In this document: one piece after another, positions 1 to 8,499 of the stretch
Numbering within the stretch: position 1 is the stretch's first letter
Layout of the letters: each line of letters opens with the position of its first letter
NCBI GenBank assembly: GCA_902767005.1
Contig: CACXFY010000205.1
Coordinates: forward strand, 1 to 9,421
DNA from: an uncultured Erysipelotrichaceae bacterium
GTDB lineage: Bacteria; Bacillota_I; Bacilli_A; RF39; UBA660
Length of the DNA stretch: 9,421 nt
Reading direction: 5' to 3'
Translations under genes and position numbers: made by a program
Notes under the pieces: generated by a model
Databases searched by the model: none
What the model was told of the DNA's origin: nothing
The model's input: only the letters and a program-made list of their open reading frames with translations

Positions 1-50
1 CCTAGTTCATTATTCTTACCTATTGCGGCAATCATAGTAATATTTTTCAT
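1..50 (-). CDS. folA: Dihydrofolate reductase, 5' end only (cut by window edge)
   Basis: Reading leftward from an ATG at 50-48, the sequence encodes MKNITMIAAIGKNNELG before the window ends. This resembles the first strand of bacterial dihydrofolate reductase, where a short hydrophobic run ending in I-A-A precedes a small charged segment and a G. DHFR reduces dihydrofolate to tetrahydrofolate with NADPH in the cytoplasm. The start lies one base after the thyA stop codon, so the two genes should be co-transcribed and translationally coupled. The pairing makes sense because thymidylate synthase produces the dihydrofolate that DHFR recycles. Only about 16 residues are visible, so no catalytic residue can be checked; the call rests on the N-terminal pattern plus context. 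Confidence 0.8.
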   Translation of the reverse strand, partial: MKNITMIAAIGKNNEL

Positions 51-51
51 A

Positions 52-1260
52 TTATATACCTAACGGGAATGATAATTGTGGATTTTTTGTTTTTATTTTT
101 TGAATGGCATCCTTATCTAATATCTTTAAATCACTAGATGTCATTTCATCAAAGCTATTTACTTTTTCATTTAATTTAATAGTGGCATCAATATCACTTA
201 CCGGTTCTCTTCTTAACATTTCAATAGCTTGATCTAGGTGTCTATCATATAATTGAACATTTACTGGTCTCCAAGTAAATACTCCTGGTTTCATACCAAC
301 TTCTTTAGCAACCATTAACAATAATTCGGCATATTGTACTTGATTTATACATCCAGCAGTAGCAAAGTCACTTGATCTTTGGACCATAGTCATATCAAGA
401 TAGTCTTCTCCATCCCAATCATGTCTTACATTCCATATTGTAAGGAAAGCACAAGGTTTTAAACCATGATCTTTTTCAAAATCATCTGTTTGCCATAAGC
501 AAGTTATTAATCTTCTACTATCTGGATTTGGTTTTATTCCTTCTTCAATGTTTCCTTTAATAACATTAATTACTTCTTTTCTTATCATATTTCTTGGACC
601 AGTAGTTCCTCCATAACAATGGAAAATTGATGGATGACCATCTTCATTTAGTTTATATGAACCGTCTTTATTTCTTACTGCCCATTCTTCCCACCAGTTA
701 TTAATTTTGTGGTCTTCATCCCAAGTACATCTACCTAGCAATTCATCAAATAATACTAAGTCACTTGATTGTTGCTGATATATCCAAAGTATTTCGGCAC
801 AACTAGCTTTGGTTGCAATTGGACGAAGAGTAATCATTGGACTTTCACCTCTTGATAAGTCGTAGCTACATTCTACTCCGTTATTTACACTAATAGTATG
901 TGCTGGTATCCAGTGTTCTACTAGGCCTTCTTTTACTACTACCTCTTCATTTTCTCCTACTGTTATTTTTTTTCTTTCTTTTGTCGTTATCGTTCTCATT
1001 TCTTCATCATAACTAGCACCTTTATATACATCTTTATATTTAGGTCTTGGGTTATGATCTAAACATCCTTCTTGTAATATGTAATCCATTATTACTTTAG
1101 TATACATATCTCCTTTAGTACCTATTGAATTACCTGATTTATCTACTAACCTTCCGTTTTTTACTTTAGGCTTTGGATATGTTGTCTTTTTTAATTTTAT
1201 TGGTTGTTCTCCAAGTTTTATTTTAGCTAGATTGAACCTATCTAAATTAAATTTACTCAT
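52..1260 (-). CDS. thyA: Divergent thymidylate synthase (ThyA family, 402 aa)
   Basis: ThyA methylates dUMP to dTMP with 5,10-methylene-tetrahydrofolate. Visible family landmarks are S-R-R at 248-250 (phosphate-binding arginines), catalytic Cys270 in KPC, QRSSD at 294-298, Asn306 (equivalent to the uracil-selecting Asn177 of E. coli), an RREP segment near 350, and a C-terminus ending PLGI. It is about 120-140 residues longer than the usual 264-280. There is a basic N-terminal extension of roughly 50 residues and an insertion at about 72-117. By eye it is closer to the B. subtilis ThyA type than to E. coli ThyA. The normally near-invariant G-D-x-H-x-Y motif reads V-N-V-Q-L-Y at 333-338, so the dUMP-ribose-binding His is Gln336. 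A strong AAAGGAGG (1274-1267) six bases upstream fixes the start. The retained Asn306 argues for dUMP over dCMP as substrate; activity is inferred. Confidence 0.9.
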   Translation of the reverse strand: MSKFNLDRFNLAKIKLGEQPIKLKKTTYPKPKVKNGRLVDKSGNSIGTKGDMYTKVIMDYILQEGCLDHNPRPKYKDVYKGASYDEEMRTITTKERKKITVGENEEVVVKEGLVEHWIPAHTISVNNGVECSYDLSRGESPMITLRPIATKASCAEILWIYQQQSSDLVLFDELLGRCTWDEDHKINNWWEEWAVRNKDGSYKLNEDGHPSIFHCYGGTTGPRNMIRKEVINVIKGNIEEGIKPNPDSRRLITCLWQTDDFEKDHGLKPCAFLTIWNVRHDWDGEDYLDMTMVQRSSDFATAGCINQVQYAELLLMVAKEVGMKPGVFTWRPVNVQLYDRHLDQAIEMLRREPVSDIDATIKLNEKVNSFDEMTSSDLKILDKDAIQKIKTKNPQLSFPLGI

Positions 1261-1287
1261 TCTATTCCTCCTTTGACCTTTAAAAAT

Positions 1288-1317
1288 ATTATATTATTTA
1301 TTAGTATTTTTTAGCAA
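1288..1317 (-). promoter_or_regulatory. Sigma-A type promoter for thyA-folA
   Basis: On the minus strand a perfect -10 TATAAT (1293-1288) lies 18 bases from a -35 TTGCTA (1317-1312), which matches TTGACA at four of six positions. It sits between the terminator of the 62-residue gene and the thyA ribosome binding site, one base beyond the U-tract of that terminator. This suggests thyA-folA is an independent transcription unit. Confidence 0.65.
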
Positions 1318-1318
1318 G

Positions 1319-1343
1319 AAAAAAAGAAGATAATTATCTTCTT
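1319..1343 (-). terminator. Intrinsic terminator after the 62-aa membrane protein gene
   Basis: A perfect 20-base palindrome (AAGAAGATAATTATCTTCTT, 1324-1343) is followed on the minus strand by a continuous run of T (1325-1319). The stem can hold up to ten AT-rich pairs, fewer once a loop opens. The TAA stop of the small gene (1336-1334) lies inside the stem. It separates this gene from the thyA promoter. Confidence 0.65.
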
Positions 1344-1522
1344 GATGGTGCATCATGTACTACTCCATTTTCAATAGATGGTTTAGTATTATCATCTGTA
1401 CTAGTATTTATTACTCTTGTTCCTATAAACCAGCCCAATAATAGTGCAGCAACTACTATTCCAGCTGCTATCATTAATTTAGAACTATTAATTACCTCTT
1501 TTTTCTTTAGTTTCTTACTCAT
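1334..1522 (-). CDS. Small single-span membrane protein, 62 aa, function unknown
   Basis: I do not recognise a family. The product has a lysine-rich N-terminus (residues 3-8), one hydrophobic segment at about 16-34 rich in A, V, I and L, and a polar tail of about 25 residues ending in SRR. The positive-inside rule places the N-terminus in the cytoplasm and the tail outside. The start at 1522 is chosen because AGAGGTGG (1536-1529) sits six bases upstream. A GTG at 1531-1529 would lengthen the protein by three residues but lies within that ribosome binding site. The gene follows the dnaJ terminator. No convincing separate -35 is visible, so it may depend on read-through from the chaperone operon. 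It has its own terminator. Confidence 0.7.
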   Translation of the reverse strand: MSKKLKKKEVINSSKLMIAAGIVVAALLLGWFIGTRVINTSTDDNTKPSIENGVVHDAPSRR

Positions 1523-1528
1523 ACAAGC

Positions 1529-1536
1529 CACCTCTA
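1529..1536 (-). promoter_or_regulatory. Ribosome binding site that decides the start of the 62-aa gene
   Basis: AGAGGTGG on the minus strand complements the 16S rRNA 3' end and is six bases from the ATG at 1522. It contains the in-frame GTG that a longest-frame caller would take as the start, which makes that GTG an unlikely initiator. Confidence 0.7.
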
Positions 1537-1557
1537 TTATAATTATAAACTATTTAT

Positions 1558-1588
1558 AAAAAAAATAGAAGAATTATTTCTTCTATTT
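1558..1588 (-). terminator. Intrinsic terminator of the hrcA-grpE-dnaK-dnaJ operon
   Basis: An 11-bp perfect inverted repeat (arms 1563-1573 and 1578-1588) with a four-base loop is followed on the minus strand by eight T (1565-1558, three of them inside the stem). The dnaJ TAG stop (1585-1583) lies in the ascending arm, so translation ends within the hairpin. Confidence 0.75.
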
Positions 1589-2731
1589 ATTATTTTTTGT
1601 AAAATCTTCAAATTCTTCTATTTCTTTAGTTTCTAAATCTGTTTTAGATAATTGTTCAATTAATTGTTTTTGTTCACGTGATAATTTCTTTGGTGTATAT
1701 ACTTTAAAGATTACATACATATCACCTTTATGTCTTCTAAAACTATTATCTATTCCTTTACCTTTGATACGTTGTTTATCACCACTATTAGTTCCGGCAG
1801 AAACACTTAATTTAACATTACCATATAATGTAGGTATTTCTTTTTTAGTACCTAATATAGCTTCTGTTAATGTGATTGGTACTTCTAGGTAGATATCATC
1901 ATTATCACGAACAAAGTATTCGTGTTCATCTACGATAAATTCAATATATAAGTCTCCGTTTGGACCACCATTACTTCCAGGTGAACCTTTACCACTTACT
2001 CTTTGTCTATCACCAGTTTGAATACCAGCTGGAATATTAATAGTCAATTTCTTTTTCTTTGTTACTTTACCTGTTCCATTACAGTCACTACATTTTTTCT
2101 TAAATGTTTTTCCTTTTCCATGACAATCTGGACAAGTTGTTTTTGATAAGAAGGATCCAAGTATTGTTTGTTGTTGAGAAGTTATTGTTCCTGCTCCATG
2201 ACATGTTGAACAAGTTTTTGCATCATGTCCGCCTTCTCCATCACAAGAATCACATTCTTCTGTAACATCTAAAGTAAATTTCTTTTCACATCCATATACG
2301 GCTTCAGCAAATTCTAATTGCATTTGTATTAAGACATCGCTTCCACGAGTTTGTCTATTTCCTCGTTGAGAGCCACCAAATGATGAGAAACCACCGAATC
2401 CACTATCACTAAAGCCTCCACCAAAGATTGAATCAAAAATATCACCAAAATCGAAGCTTGAGGCATCAAATCCTCCGAAGCCTCCTGCTCCACCAGCAGC
2501 TCCTGATACTCCAGCGTGACCAAATTGATCATAAGCTTGCTTTTTATTTGGATCAGATAAGACAGTATATGCCTCACCTATTTCTTTAAACTTTTCAGCT
2601 GCTTCTGGATTATCTTTATTTAAATCTGGATGATATTTTTTAGCAAGTTTACGAAAGGCACTTTTTATTTCATCGTCTGAAGCATTTTTGTCTACACCTA
2701 ATACCTCATAATAATCTCTTTTTGATGCCAT
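1583..2731 (-). CDS. dnaJ: Chaperone DnaJ (Hsp40)
   Basis: This is the type I J-domain co-chaperone that delivers unfolded clients to DnaK and stimulates its ATPase in the cytoplasm. All domains are present in order: a J domain at about 5-70 with the essential HPD at 34-36, a G/F-rich linker at about 72-120, and four CxxCxGxG zinc motifs starting at Cys160, Cys174, Cys200 and Cys214. The substrate-binding C-terminal domains follow from about 225 to 345. The length of 382 is normal. AAGGAG (2744-2739) lies seven bases before the ATG. It is the last gene of the chaperone operon, separated from dnaK by 48 bases that contain a strong hairpin. No residue expected in the family is missing. Confidence 0.98.
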   Translation of the reverse strand: MASKRDYYEVLGVDKNASDDEIKSAFRKLAKKYHPDLNKDNPEAAEKFKEIGEAYTVLSDPNKKQAYDQFGHAGVSGAAGGAGGFGGFDASSFDFGDIFDSIFGGGFSDSGFGGFSSFGGSQRGNRQTRGSDVLIQMQLEFAEAVYGCEKKFTLDVTEECDSCDGEGGHDAKTCSTCHGAGTITSQQQTILGSFLSKTTCPDCHGKGKTFKKKCSDCNGTGKVTKKKKLTINIPAGIQTGDRQRVSGKGSPGSNGGPNGDLYIEFIVDEHEYFVRDNDDIYLEVPITLTEAILGTKKEIPTLYGNVKLSVSAGTNSGDKQRIKGKGIDNSFRRHKGDMYVIFKVYTPKKLSREQKQLIEQLSKTDLETKEIEEFEDFTKNNK

Positions 2732-2749
2732 TTAACCACTCCTTACTCA

Positions 2750-2778
2750 AATTAAGTAGTCAATGAGACTACTTAATT
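2750..2778 (-). other. dnaK-dnaJ intergenic hairpin
   Basis: A perfect 12-bp inverted repeat (arms 2750-2761 and 2767-2778) with a five-base loop starts one base after the dnaK stop. No U-tract follows; the RNA continues UUGAGUAAGGAG into the dnaJ ribosome binding site. It is therefore more likely a partial terminator, a 3'-end stabiliser or a processing signal that lowers dnaJ relative to dnaK than a full terminator. This role is inferred. Confidence 0.6.
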
Positions 2779-2779
2779 A

Positions 2780-4618
<1,839 letters not shown>

Positions 4619-4632
4619 TTATCTCTCCTTTT

Positions 4633-5241
4633 CTACTTTTGATTTATTTTTACAGATGCCGGTCTAATAACTCGGTCTTTTAATTTATATCCTTTTAGTA
4701 ATACTTCTAGTACTTCTTCATCTTCATGATCTGGAAGTGAATCAGTAAGTAGAGCTTGTTCTTCTTTTGGATCAAATATTTGTCCTACTCTATTAATTTC
4801 TTCCACTCCATATTTTACTAGAATATTACTTAATTCATCATACATTAATTTAAAACCAGATAAAAACTTATTTAATTCATCAGTTAAGGCATCTTCTTTT
4901 ACTTGAATTGCTCTTTCAAAATTATCTTTGACGTTTATTAGTTCTTTAATAATATCTTCGTTAGCATATTTTAATATGCTTGCTGTTTCTTCATCTTTAC
5001 GCTTACGATAATTTATTAGTTCAGCTTGAGCTAATTTAACTTTGTTTACAAGTTCTTCTTTGTCTATTTTAAACTGATCATTTTCGGCATTAAGTTTTTT
5101 ATTTTCTTCTGTTAAAGAGTTAATTTCTTCTTCTAGTTTTAGCATTTCATTATTAATTTTAGTATCTTGTTCTAACTCTTTAGTTTCCTCTAATAATTCT
5201 GGTTCTTCTACATTCTCTTTTTTCTTTCTTGGCACAAGCAT
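4633..5241 (-). CDS. grpE: Nucleotide exchange factor GrpE
   Basis: GrpE releases ADP from DnaK and so resets the chaperone cycle; the family acts as a dimer. The first 30 residues are charged and probably disordered. A long coiled-coil helix spans about 31-115 and includes NFERA at 107-111. The C-terminal beta domain contains GQIFDPKEEQA at 153-163 and the family's GYKLKDRVIRPA at 184-195. The length of 202 is typical. The ATG directly follows the hrcA stop (TAG then ATG, no gap). The only nearby purine-rich motif, GAAAGG (5250-5245), is just three bases away, so initiation probably relies on ribosomes finishing hrcA. Confidence 0.97.
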   Translation of the reverse strand: MLVPRKKKENVEEPELLEETKELEQDTKINNEMLKLEEEINSLTEENKKLNAENDQFKIDKEELVNKVKLAQAELINYRKRKDEETASILKYANEDIIKELINVKDNFERAIQVKEDALTDELNKFLSGFKLMYDELSNILVKYGVEEINRVGQIFDPKEEQALLTDSLPDHEDEEVLEVLLKGYKLKDRVIRPASVKINQK

Positions 5242-6231
5242 CTACCTTTCTATATTTTCTTTCATGTATTCTAACATTCCAACTACTCGATCATATTCCA
5301 TTCTCTTTGGACCTATGATAGCAATAGTACCTTCTTCATTACCACTTTTAAATTTAGTTTTAATTACTGTTACGTCACTATCTATATTATTCTCATTACC
5401 AATATAAACTTTAATATTGTTATCTTCATCTTCTTCAATACCTTTAAGCAAATCTTTATCTTCTAGTTTATTAAAGACTTTTTTAATCTTATCAATATTA
5501 GAAGAGAATTCAGGTTGCTCTAACATTTTGTTTCTTCCAACCACGTTAACAGCATCAGTAGTAAAGTCATTAAAGACATGATAGAAAGCATTATATAGTT
5601 GTTCATGCTGTTTTACATAATTACCAATTATTGGTTTTATTTCGAACTCTAATTTATTACTTACTTCATCAATTGGAGTTCCTGAGATTAAGTTATTAAT
5701 CAAGCTAACTGTCTTTTGGACTTCATCTAATGATACATCTTGTAATTTCATATTCTTATGTTCAACATGTCCTTTATCAGTTACTATTATTACAATCATA
5801 CTTTCATCATCAATCGGAATTACTTCTATTTGTTTAAGAAGATTCTCATGAGAAGTACTACCAAGTACTACAGTAGTATAATTCATCATATCAGATATAA
5901 CTTGTAATGATTTAGTAATTACATCTGATAGAGCTAGTTGTTGATTCTTAAAGACTACTTGTAATTTTAACATATCTTCGGCATTCATTTTCTTTAACTC
6001 CATTAGGTTGTCTACATAGTACCTGTAGCCAGCTTCACTGGGAATTCTACCTGAAGATGTATGTGTCTTTTCTAATAATCCTAATTCTTCTAGATTCATC
6101 ATTTCATTACGAATAGTTGCTGATGAACATTTTAGTTTTTTAGATAATGTTTTAGATCCAACTGGTGTTGGTTCTTTTATATATCTTTCTACTATTTCTT
6201 TTAGGATTTTGTTTTGTCTTTCAGTCAACAT
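5242..6231 (-). CDS. hrcA: Heat-inducible transcription repressor HrcA
   Basis: HrcA binds CIRCE operators and represses class I heat-shock genes; in the family its activity is maintained by GroEL. The N-terminal winged helix-turn-helix covers about 1-75, with CSSATIRNEMMNLEELG at 35-51 as recognition region and SSGRIPSEAGYRYYVD at 59-74 as wing. The dimerisation region follows and the C-terminus has IGPKRMEY at 306-313, a family hallmark. The length of 329 is normal for Bacilli (about 340). AGGAGG (6245-6240) lies eight bases before the ATG and touches the first CIRCE element. As first gene behind two CIRCE sites it should regulate itself together with grpE, dnaK and dnaJ. Confidence 0.98.
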   Translation of the reverse strand: MLTERQNKILKEIVERYIKEPTPVGSKTLSKKLKCSSATIRNEMMNLEELGLLEKTHTSSGRIPSEAGYRYYVDNLMELKKMNAEDMLKLQVVFKNQQLALSDVITKSLQVISDMMNYTTVVLGSTSHENLLKQIEVIPIDDESMIVIIVTDKGHVEHKNMKLQDVSLDEVQKTVSLINNLISGTPIDEVSNKLEFEIKPIIGNYVKQHEQLYNAFYHVFNDFTTDAVNVVGRNKMLEQPEFSSNIDKIKKVFNKLEDKDLLKGIEEDEDNNIKVYIGNENNIDSDVTVIKTKFKSGNEEGTIAIIGPKRMEYDRVVGMLEYMKENIER

Positions 6232-6243
6232 AACATCAACCTC

Positions 6244-6270
6244 CTAGCACTTTTTCTTTCATAGTGCTAA
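6244..6270. promoter_or_regulatory. CIRCE operator 1 (start-site proximal)
   Basis: The half-sites CTAGCACTT and TAGTGCTAA are separated by nine bases and match the CIRCE consensus TTAGCACTC-N9-GAGTGCTAA except at the first and last base of the left arm and the first base of the right arm. The element begins five bases downstream of the -10 box, so it covers the expected transcription start, and it ends at the hrcA ribosome binding site. Confidence 0.93.
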
Positions 6271-6274
6271 TAGT

Positions 6275-6303
6275 ATTGTATGACTATTTTTAGCACTTGT
6301 CAA
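6275..6303 (-). promoter_or_regulatory. Sigma-A promoter of the hrcA operon
   Basis: On the minus strand a perfect -35 TTGACA (6303-6298) and a -10 TACAAT (6280-6275) are separated by the ideal 17 bases. The -35 hexamer lies mostly in the spacer of CIRCE 2 and CIRCE 1 starts just past the -10, so HrcA bound at either site should block RNA polymerase. Confidence 0.9.
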
Positions 6304-6316
6304 GTTTTAGTGCTAA
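6290..6316. promoter_or_regulatory. CIRCE operator 2 (covers the -35 box)
   Basis: The half-sites TTAGCACTT and TAGTGCTAA have a nine-base spacer. The inner eight bases of each arm fit the CIRCE consensus exactly; only the bases next to the spacer differ. Centre-to-centre distance to the first operator is 46 bases, with the -10 box between them. Confidence 0.93.
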
Positions 6317-6327
6317 ACTTTTTTTAT

Positions 6328-6360
6328 AAAAAAAATTAGTAGTCAAATATGACTACTAAT
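6328..6360 (-). terminator. Intrinsic terminator after the prepilin-like gene
   Basis: A perfect inverted repeat with 10-bp arms (6335-6344 and 6351-6360), extendable to 11 bp with a four-base loop, is followed on the minus strand by eight T (6335-6328). The TAG stop of the preceding gene (6358-6356) is inside the stem. It insulates the heat-shock operon from upstream transcription. Confidence 0.8.
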
Positions 6361-7933
6361 ATGATTGATTTCTTAAGAAAAATTTTGTTTTTGAAGTCTT
6401 AACAACTAGATTATTAGAATCTATACCAAGATATAAGGCGCTATTTCCTCTAGTTGTTGTTGAAGTGCTCTTTATTGTGAAATATCTTTTATCATTATCA
6501 TCTAATTCTAATGTCCATCTTTCTTCTAATAGTCCATCTGGTTCATGGAATGCAGCATCAGTACTTAATTTTGAGTTTGCTTCAGCATGAGCTGTGGTTT
6601 CAGCACCATATTCATCTACTTCGTCTATTCTTAAAGCATGATTCTTAGATGTTTCAATAATTTTATAATAATTCTTGTCTTTTACTTTTTCAATGTGCCA
6701 CTTTTGATTTTGTCCATCATCTATTAAGGCTGTTTTTACATTAGTAGATGAACTAGTAAGTAGATATGCTGGAGATGAAGCTGGACTAATCCAATAATCT
6801 GCCGATGTTGCAAAATCTCCTGCTAAGAAACCAAATGCTGAGGCTTTAGCTAAACTTATATATACACCATAAGCTGGTTCAGTACCACTAGTTTTTATAG
6901 TTTTATCTCCTATTTTAATCTCCATGGTATTGCTTGCTTTATTAGTATGATGAATACCTACTCCATAATACGCTTTACTTGGGCAACCATATGATTTAGT
7001 TGTTCCACTACCTAAAGTTGACTGTGTTGATATATTTAAATCATATGCTTTTTTAGCGTCAGCGTCTGTTGGAGAGTTTATACCATTAGTTACTTGGCCA
7101 TTACTAGTATTATATGTTAATGCTTGTACTTCATTAATTCCTGAAATTGATTGCTTTACTGATACACTTGAGAAAGTTGCTTTTGATGATAATGATATTG
7201 GTGGATGGGCTTTATCATTTGATGATATTTTTTCTATTTTTGTTTTACCATCACCATTTCGTACATTTGATACCATGTATGGATCTAAAAATGCATAATA
7301 TTTTGGATCCCCTTCAAATGATTTTGTGTCATTTTCAACTTTAAAATGTTTGTATTCAAAATATAGGTTTCCTAAAGTATATTCGGCACTACCAGGTTTA
7401 TATAGTCTAACTCCAGGATATCCAGCTATGGCATTACCAGTTGTGACAGCTGTACCACTTTGATCTGGTCCAGCTCCATTATTTCCCATAGCACGCATTA
7501 TATATGTAAAGTTCTTAATTGTTTTACCATTTTTATCAGTATTAGAATCATCTGTTATATATGCTACTGTATTTGTATCAGCACCAGCTCCATTTTTTAC
7601 GCCCACATCAAAAAATAAATTTTGACCTGCATCTAAATATATAATTCCTGAGGTATAAGATCCATATCCTCCTGTTCCAGATGCTCCCCAAAGTTGTATT
7701 TTATACCATCCTTGACCTTTTTCAGGTACAACAAAAGCTTTATCTTTACCTGTTGTGTTAATTGTTGTATTAGTTAAGCTAAGTCTATTTAATTCTTCTT
7801 CAATATCTTTTACCATAGTAGATGTGTTTTTACGATTAGTTGCCATTATGCTCATCATTAATATGACAATCATTACTCCCATTAATGATATACCATAAAG
7901 TAATGTCGATATTGCAAACCCATTTTTATTCAT
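6356..7933 (-). CDS. Prepilin-like surface protein with glycine-rich and ricin-type lectin-like regions
   Basis: I recognise parts but no named gene. The N-terminus MNKNGFAISTLLYG, followed by hydrophobic residues to about 30, resembles a type IV prepilin: a short basic leader, possible cleavage between Gly5 and Phe6, then one hydrophobic helix. Thr10 replaces the usual Glu at mature position 5. A charged helix follows at 33-50. Region 64-180 has GWYKIQLWGASGTGGYG starting at 75 and later NNGAG, resembling the glycine-rich domain of ALK/LTK receptors. Region 388-525 has Q410-K-W412 and E471-R-W473, each followed by alternating hydrophobic residues, like the QxW repeats of ricin-type trefoil lectins. 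The middle (181-387) is unassigned. It is 29 bases after rsmD, with weak ribosome binding site GGTGAT. An extracellular adhesive or glycan-binding role is inferred; a plain signal-anchor protein is the alternative. Confidence 0.8.
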   Translation of the reverse strand: MNKNGFAISTLLYGISLMGVMIVILMMSIMATNRKNTSTMVKDIEEELNRLSLTNTTINTTGKDKAFVVPEKGQGWYKIQLWGASGTGGYGSYTSGIIYLDAGQNLFFDVGVKNGAGADTNTVAYITDDSNTDKNGKTIKNFTYIMRAMGNNGAGPDQSGTAVTTGNAIAGYPGVRLYKPGSAEYTLGNLYFEYKHFKVENDTKSFEGDPKYYAFLDPYMVSNVRNGDGKTKIEKISSNDKAHPPISLSSKATFSSVSVKQSISGINEVQALTYNTSNGQVTNGINSPTDADAKKAYDLNISTQSTLGSGTTKSYGCPSKAYYGVGIHHTNKASNTMEIKIGDKTIKTSGTEPAYGVYISLAKASAFGFLAGDFATSADYWISPASSPAYLLTSSSTNVKTALIDDGQNQKWHIEKVKDKNYYKIIETSKNHALRIDEVDEYGAETTAHAEANSKLSTDAAFHEPDGLLEERWTLELDDNDKRYFTIKSTSTTTRGNSALYLGIDSNNLVVKTSKTKFFLRNQSY

Positions 7934-7956
7934 ATAATCACCGTCTATTCTTCTTA

Positions 7957-7965
7957 ATTATATCA
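7957..7965 (-). promoter_or_regulatory. Candidate extended -10 promoter for the prepilin-like gene
   Basis: On the minus strand TGATATAAT combines a perfect -10 with an extended TGn element, and the TGA is also the rsmD stop codon. No good -35 is visible at 16-18 bases (best TAGTAA, three matches). The predicted start would be about 16 bases before the gene's ATG. AT-rich chance occurrence cannot be excluded. Confidence 0.4.
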
Positions 7966-8499
7966 AATATGTTTTAATATTACTACATATTTATCGCCGT
8001 ATTTTTTTTCTTTGTAAACCTCGAAATTATTAGGATATATTATTTTATCTAAACTACTACTTTCACATATTATCAAACCAGATTCTTTTAACAGATCATT
8101 ATCAATAATAAGTTTTATACTTTCTTCTAAATAATTAGTTTCATATGGAGGATCTAGAAATATTAAATCAAATTTAGTATTCATATTATTTAATATGTTT
8201 TTATAATCTCCTTTTAATACTTTAGCATTATCAATATTTAATTTCTTTATATTACTATTTATTGTTTTAATAGCAATATTATTATTATCTACTAAGTAGG
8301 CAACTTTTGCTCCATTTGATAAGGCTTCTATTCCTAGATTACCACTTCCTGAAAACAAATCTAGAACAGTACTATCTTTAATATAATCTTGGATCATAGC
8401 AAATAAGCTTTCTTTTACTCTATCCATAGTAGGTCGAGTACCAGATATATTATAACCATCTAGAGTTCTTCCTTTATAAATACCACTAATTATTTTCAT
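7963..8499 (-). CDS. rsmD: 16S rRNA (guanine(966)-N2)-methyltransferase RsmD
   Basis: This is an S-adenosylmethionine-dependent enzyme that methylates N2 of G966 (E. coli numbering) in 16S rRNA during small-subunit assembly. Landmarks are SGIYKGRTL at 5-13, TRPTMDRVKESLF at 21-33, the SAM-binding LDLFSGSGNLGIEA at 46-59 and the catalytic DPPY at 116-119. The length of 178 is normal. The ATG overlaps the TGA stop of the YlbF-like gene as ATGA, so translation is coupled. The ylbF-rsmD neighbourhood also occurs in Bacillus subtilis, where rsmD is ylbH. Its own TGA stop forms part of a possible promoter for the next gene. Confidence 0.96.
   Translation of the reverse strand: MKIISGIYKGRTLDGYNISGTRPTMDRVKESLFAMIQDYIKDSTVLDLFSGSGNLGIEALSNGAKVAYLVDNNNIAIKTINSNIKKLNIDNAKVLKGDYKNILNNMNTKFDLIFLDPPYETNYLEESIKLIIDNDLLKESGLIICESSSLDKIIYPNNFEVYKEKKYGDKYVVILKHI

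Noticed and set aside
52..1260. A dCMP hydroxymethylase or phage base-modification enzyme rather than thymidylate synthase.
   Set aside because: The Asn at 306 that selects uracil over cytosine is kept, the gene is paired with a DHFR gene, and no phage genes are nearby.
2329..2577. Open frame of 82 codons on the minus strand within dnaJ.
   Set aside because: It is out of frame with the J domain and G/F region of dnaJ, and its composition does not suggest a protein.
7147..7344. Open frame of 65 codons on the plus strand inside the prepilin-like gene.
   Set aside because: It is antisense to a long gene with a clear N-terminal signal and terminator, and no promoter or ribosome binding site was seen for it.
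6356..7933. The prepilin-like gene as part of a toxin, phage tail or mobile element.
   Set aside because: Flanking genes are all housekeeping, no direct repeats, integrase or transposase are visible, and ricin-like repeats alone do not indicate a toxin.
7963..8499. Mycoplasma-type code with TGA as tryptophan, suggested by the AT-richness.
   Set aside because: rsmD and the ylbF-like gene end in TGA at sensible family lengths, and the many tryptophans of thyA are all TGG.
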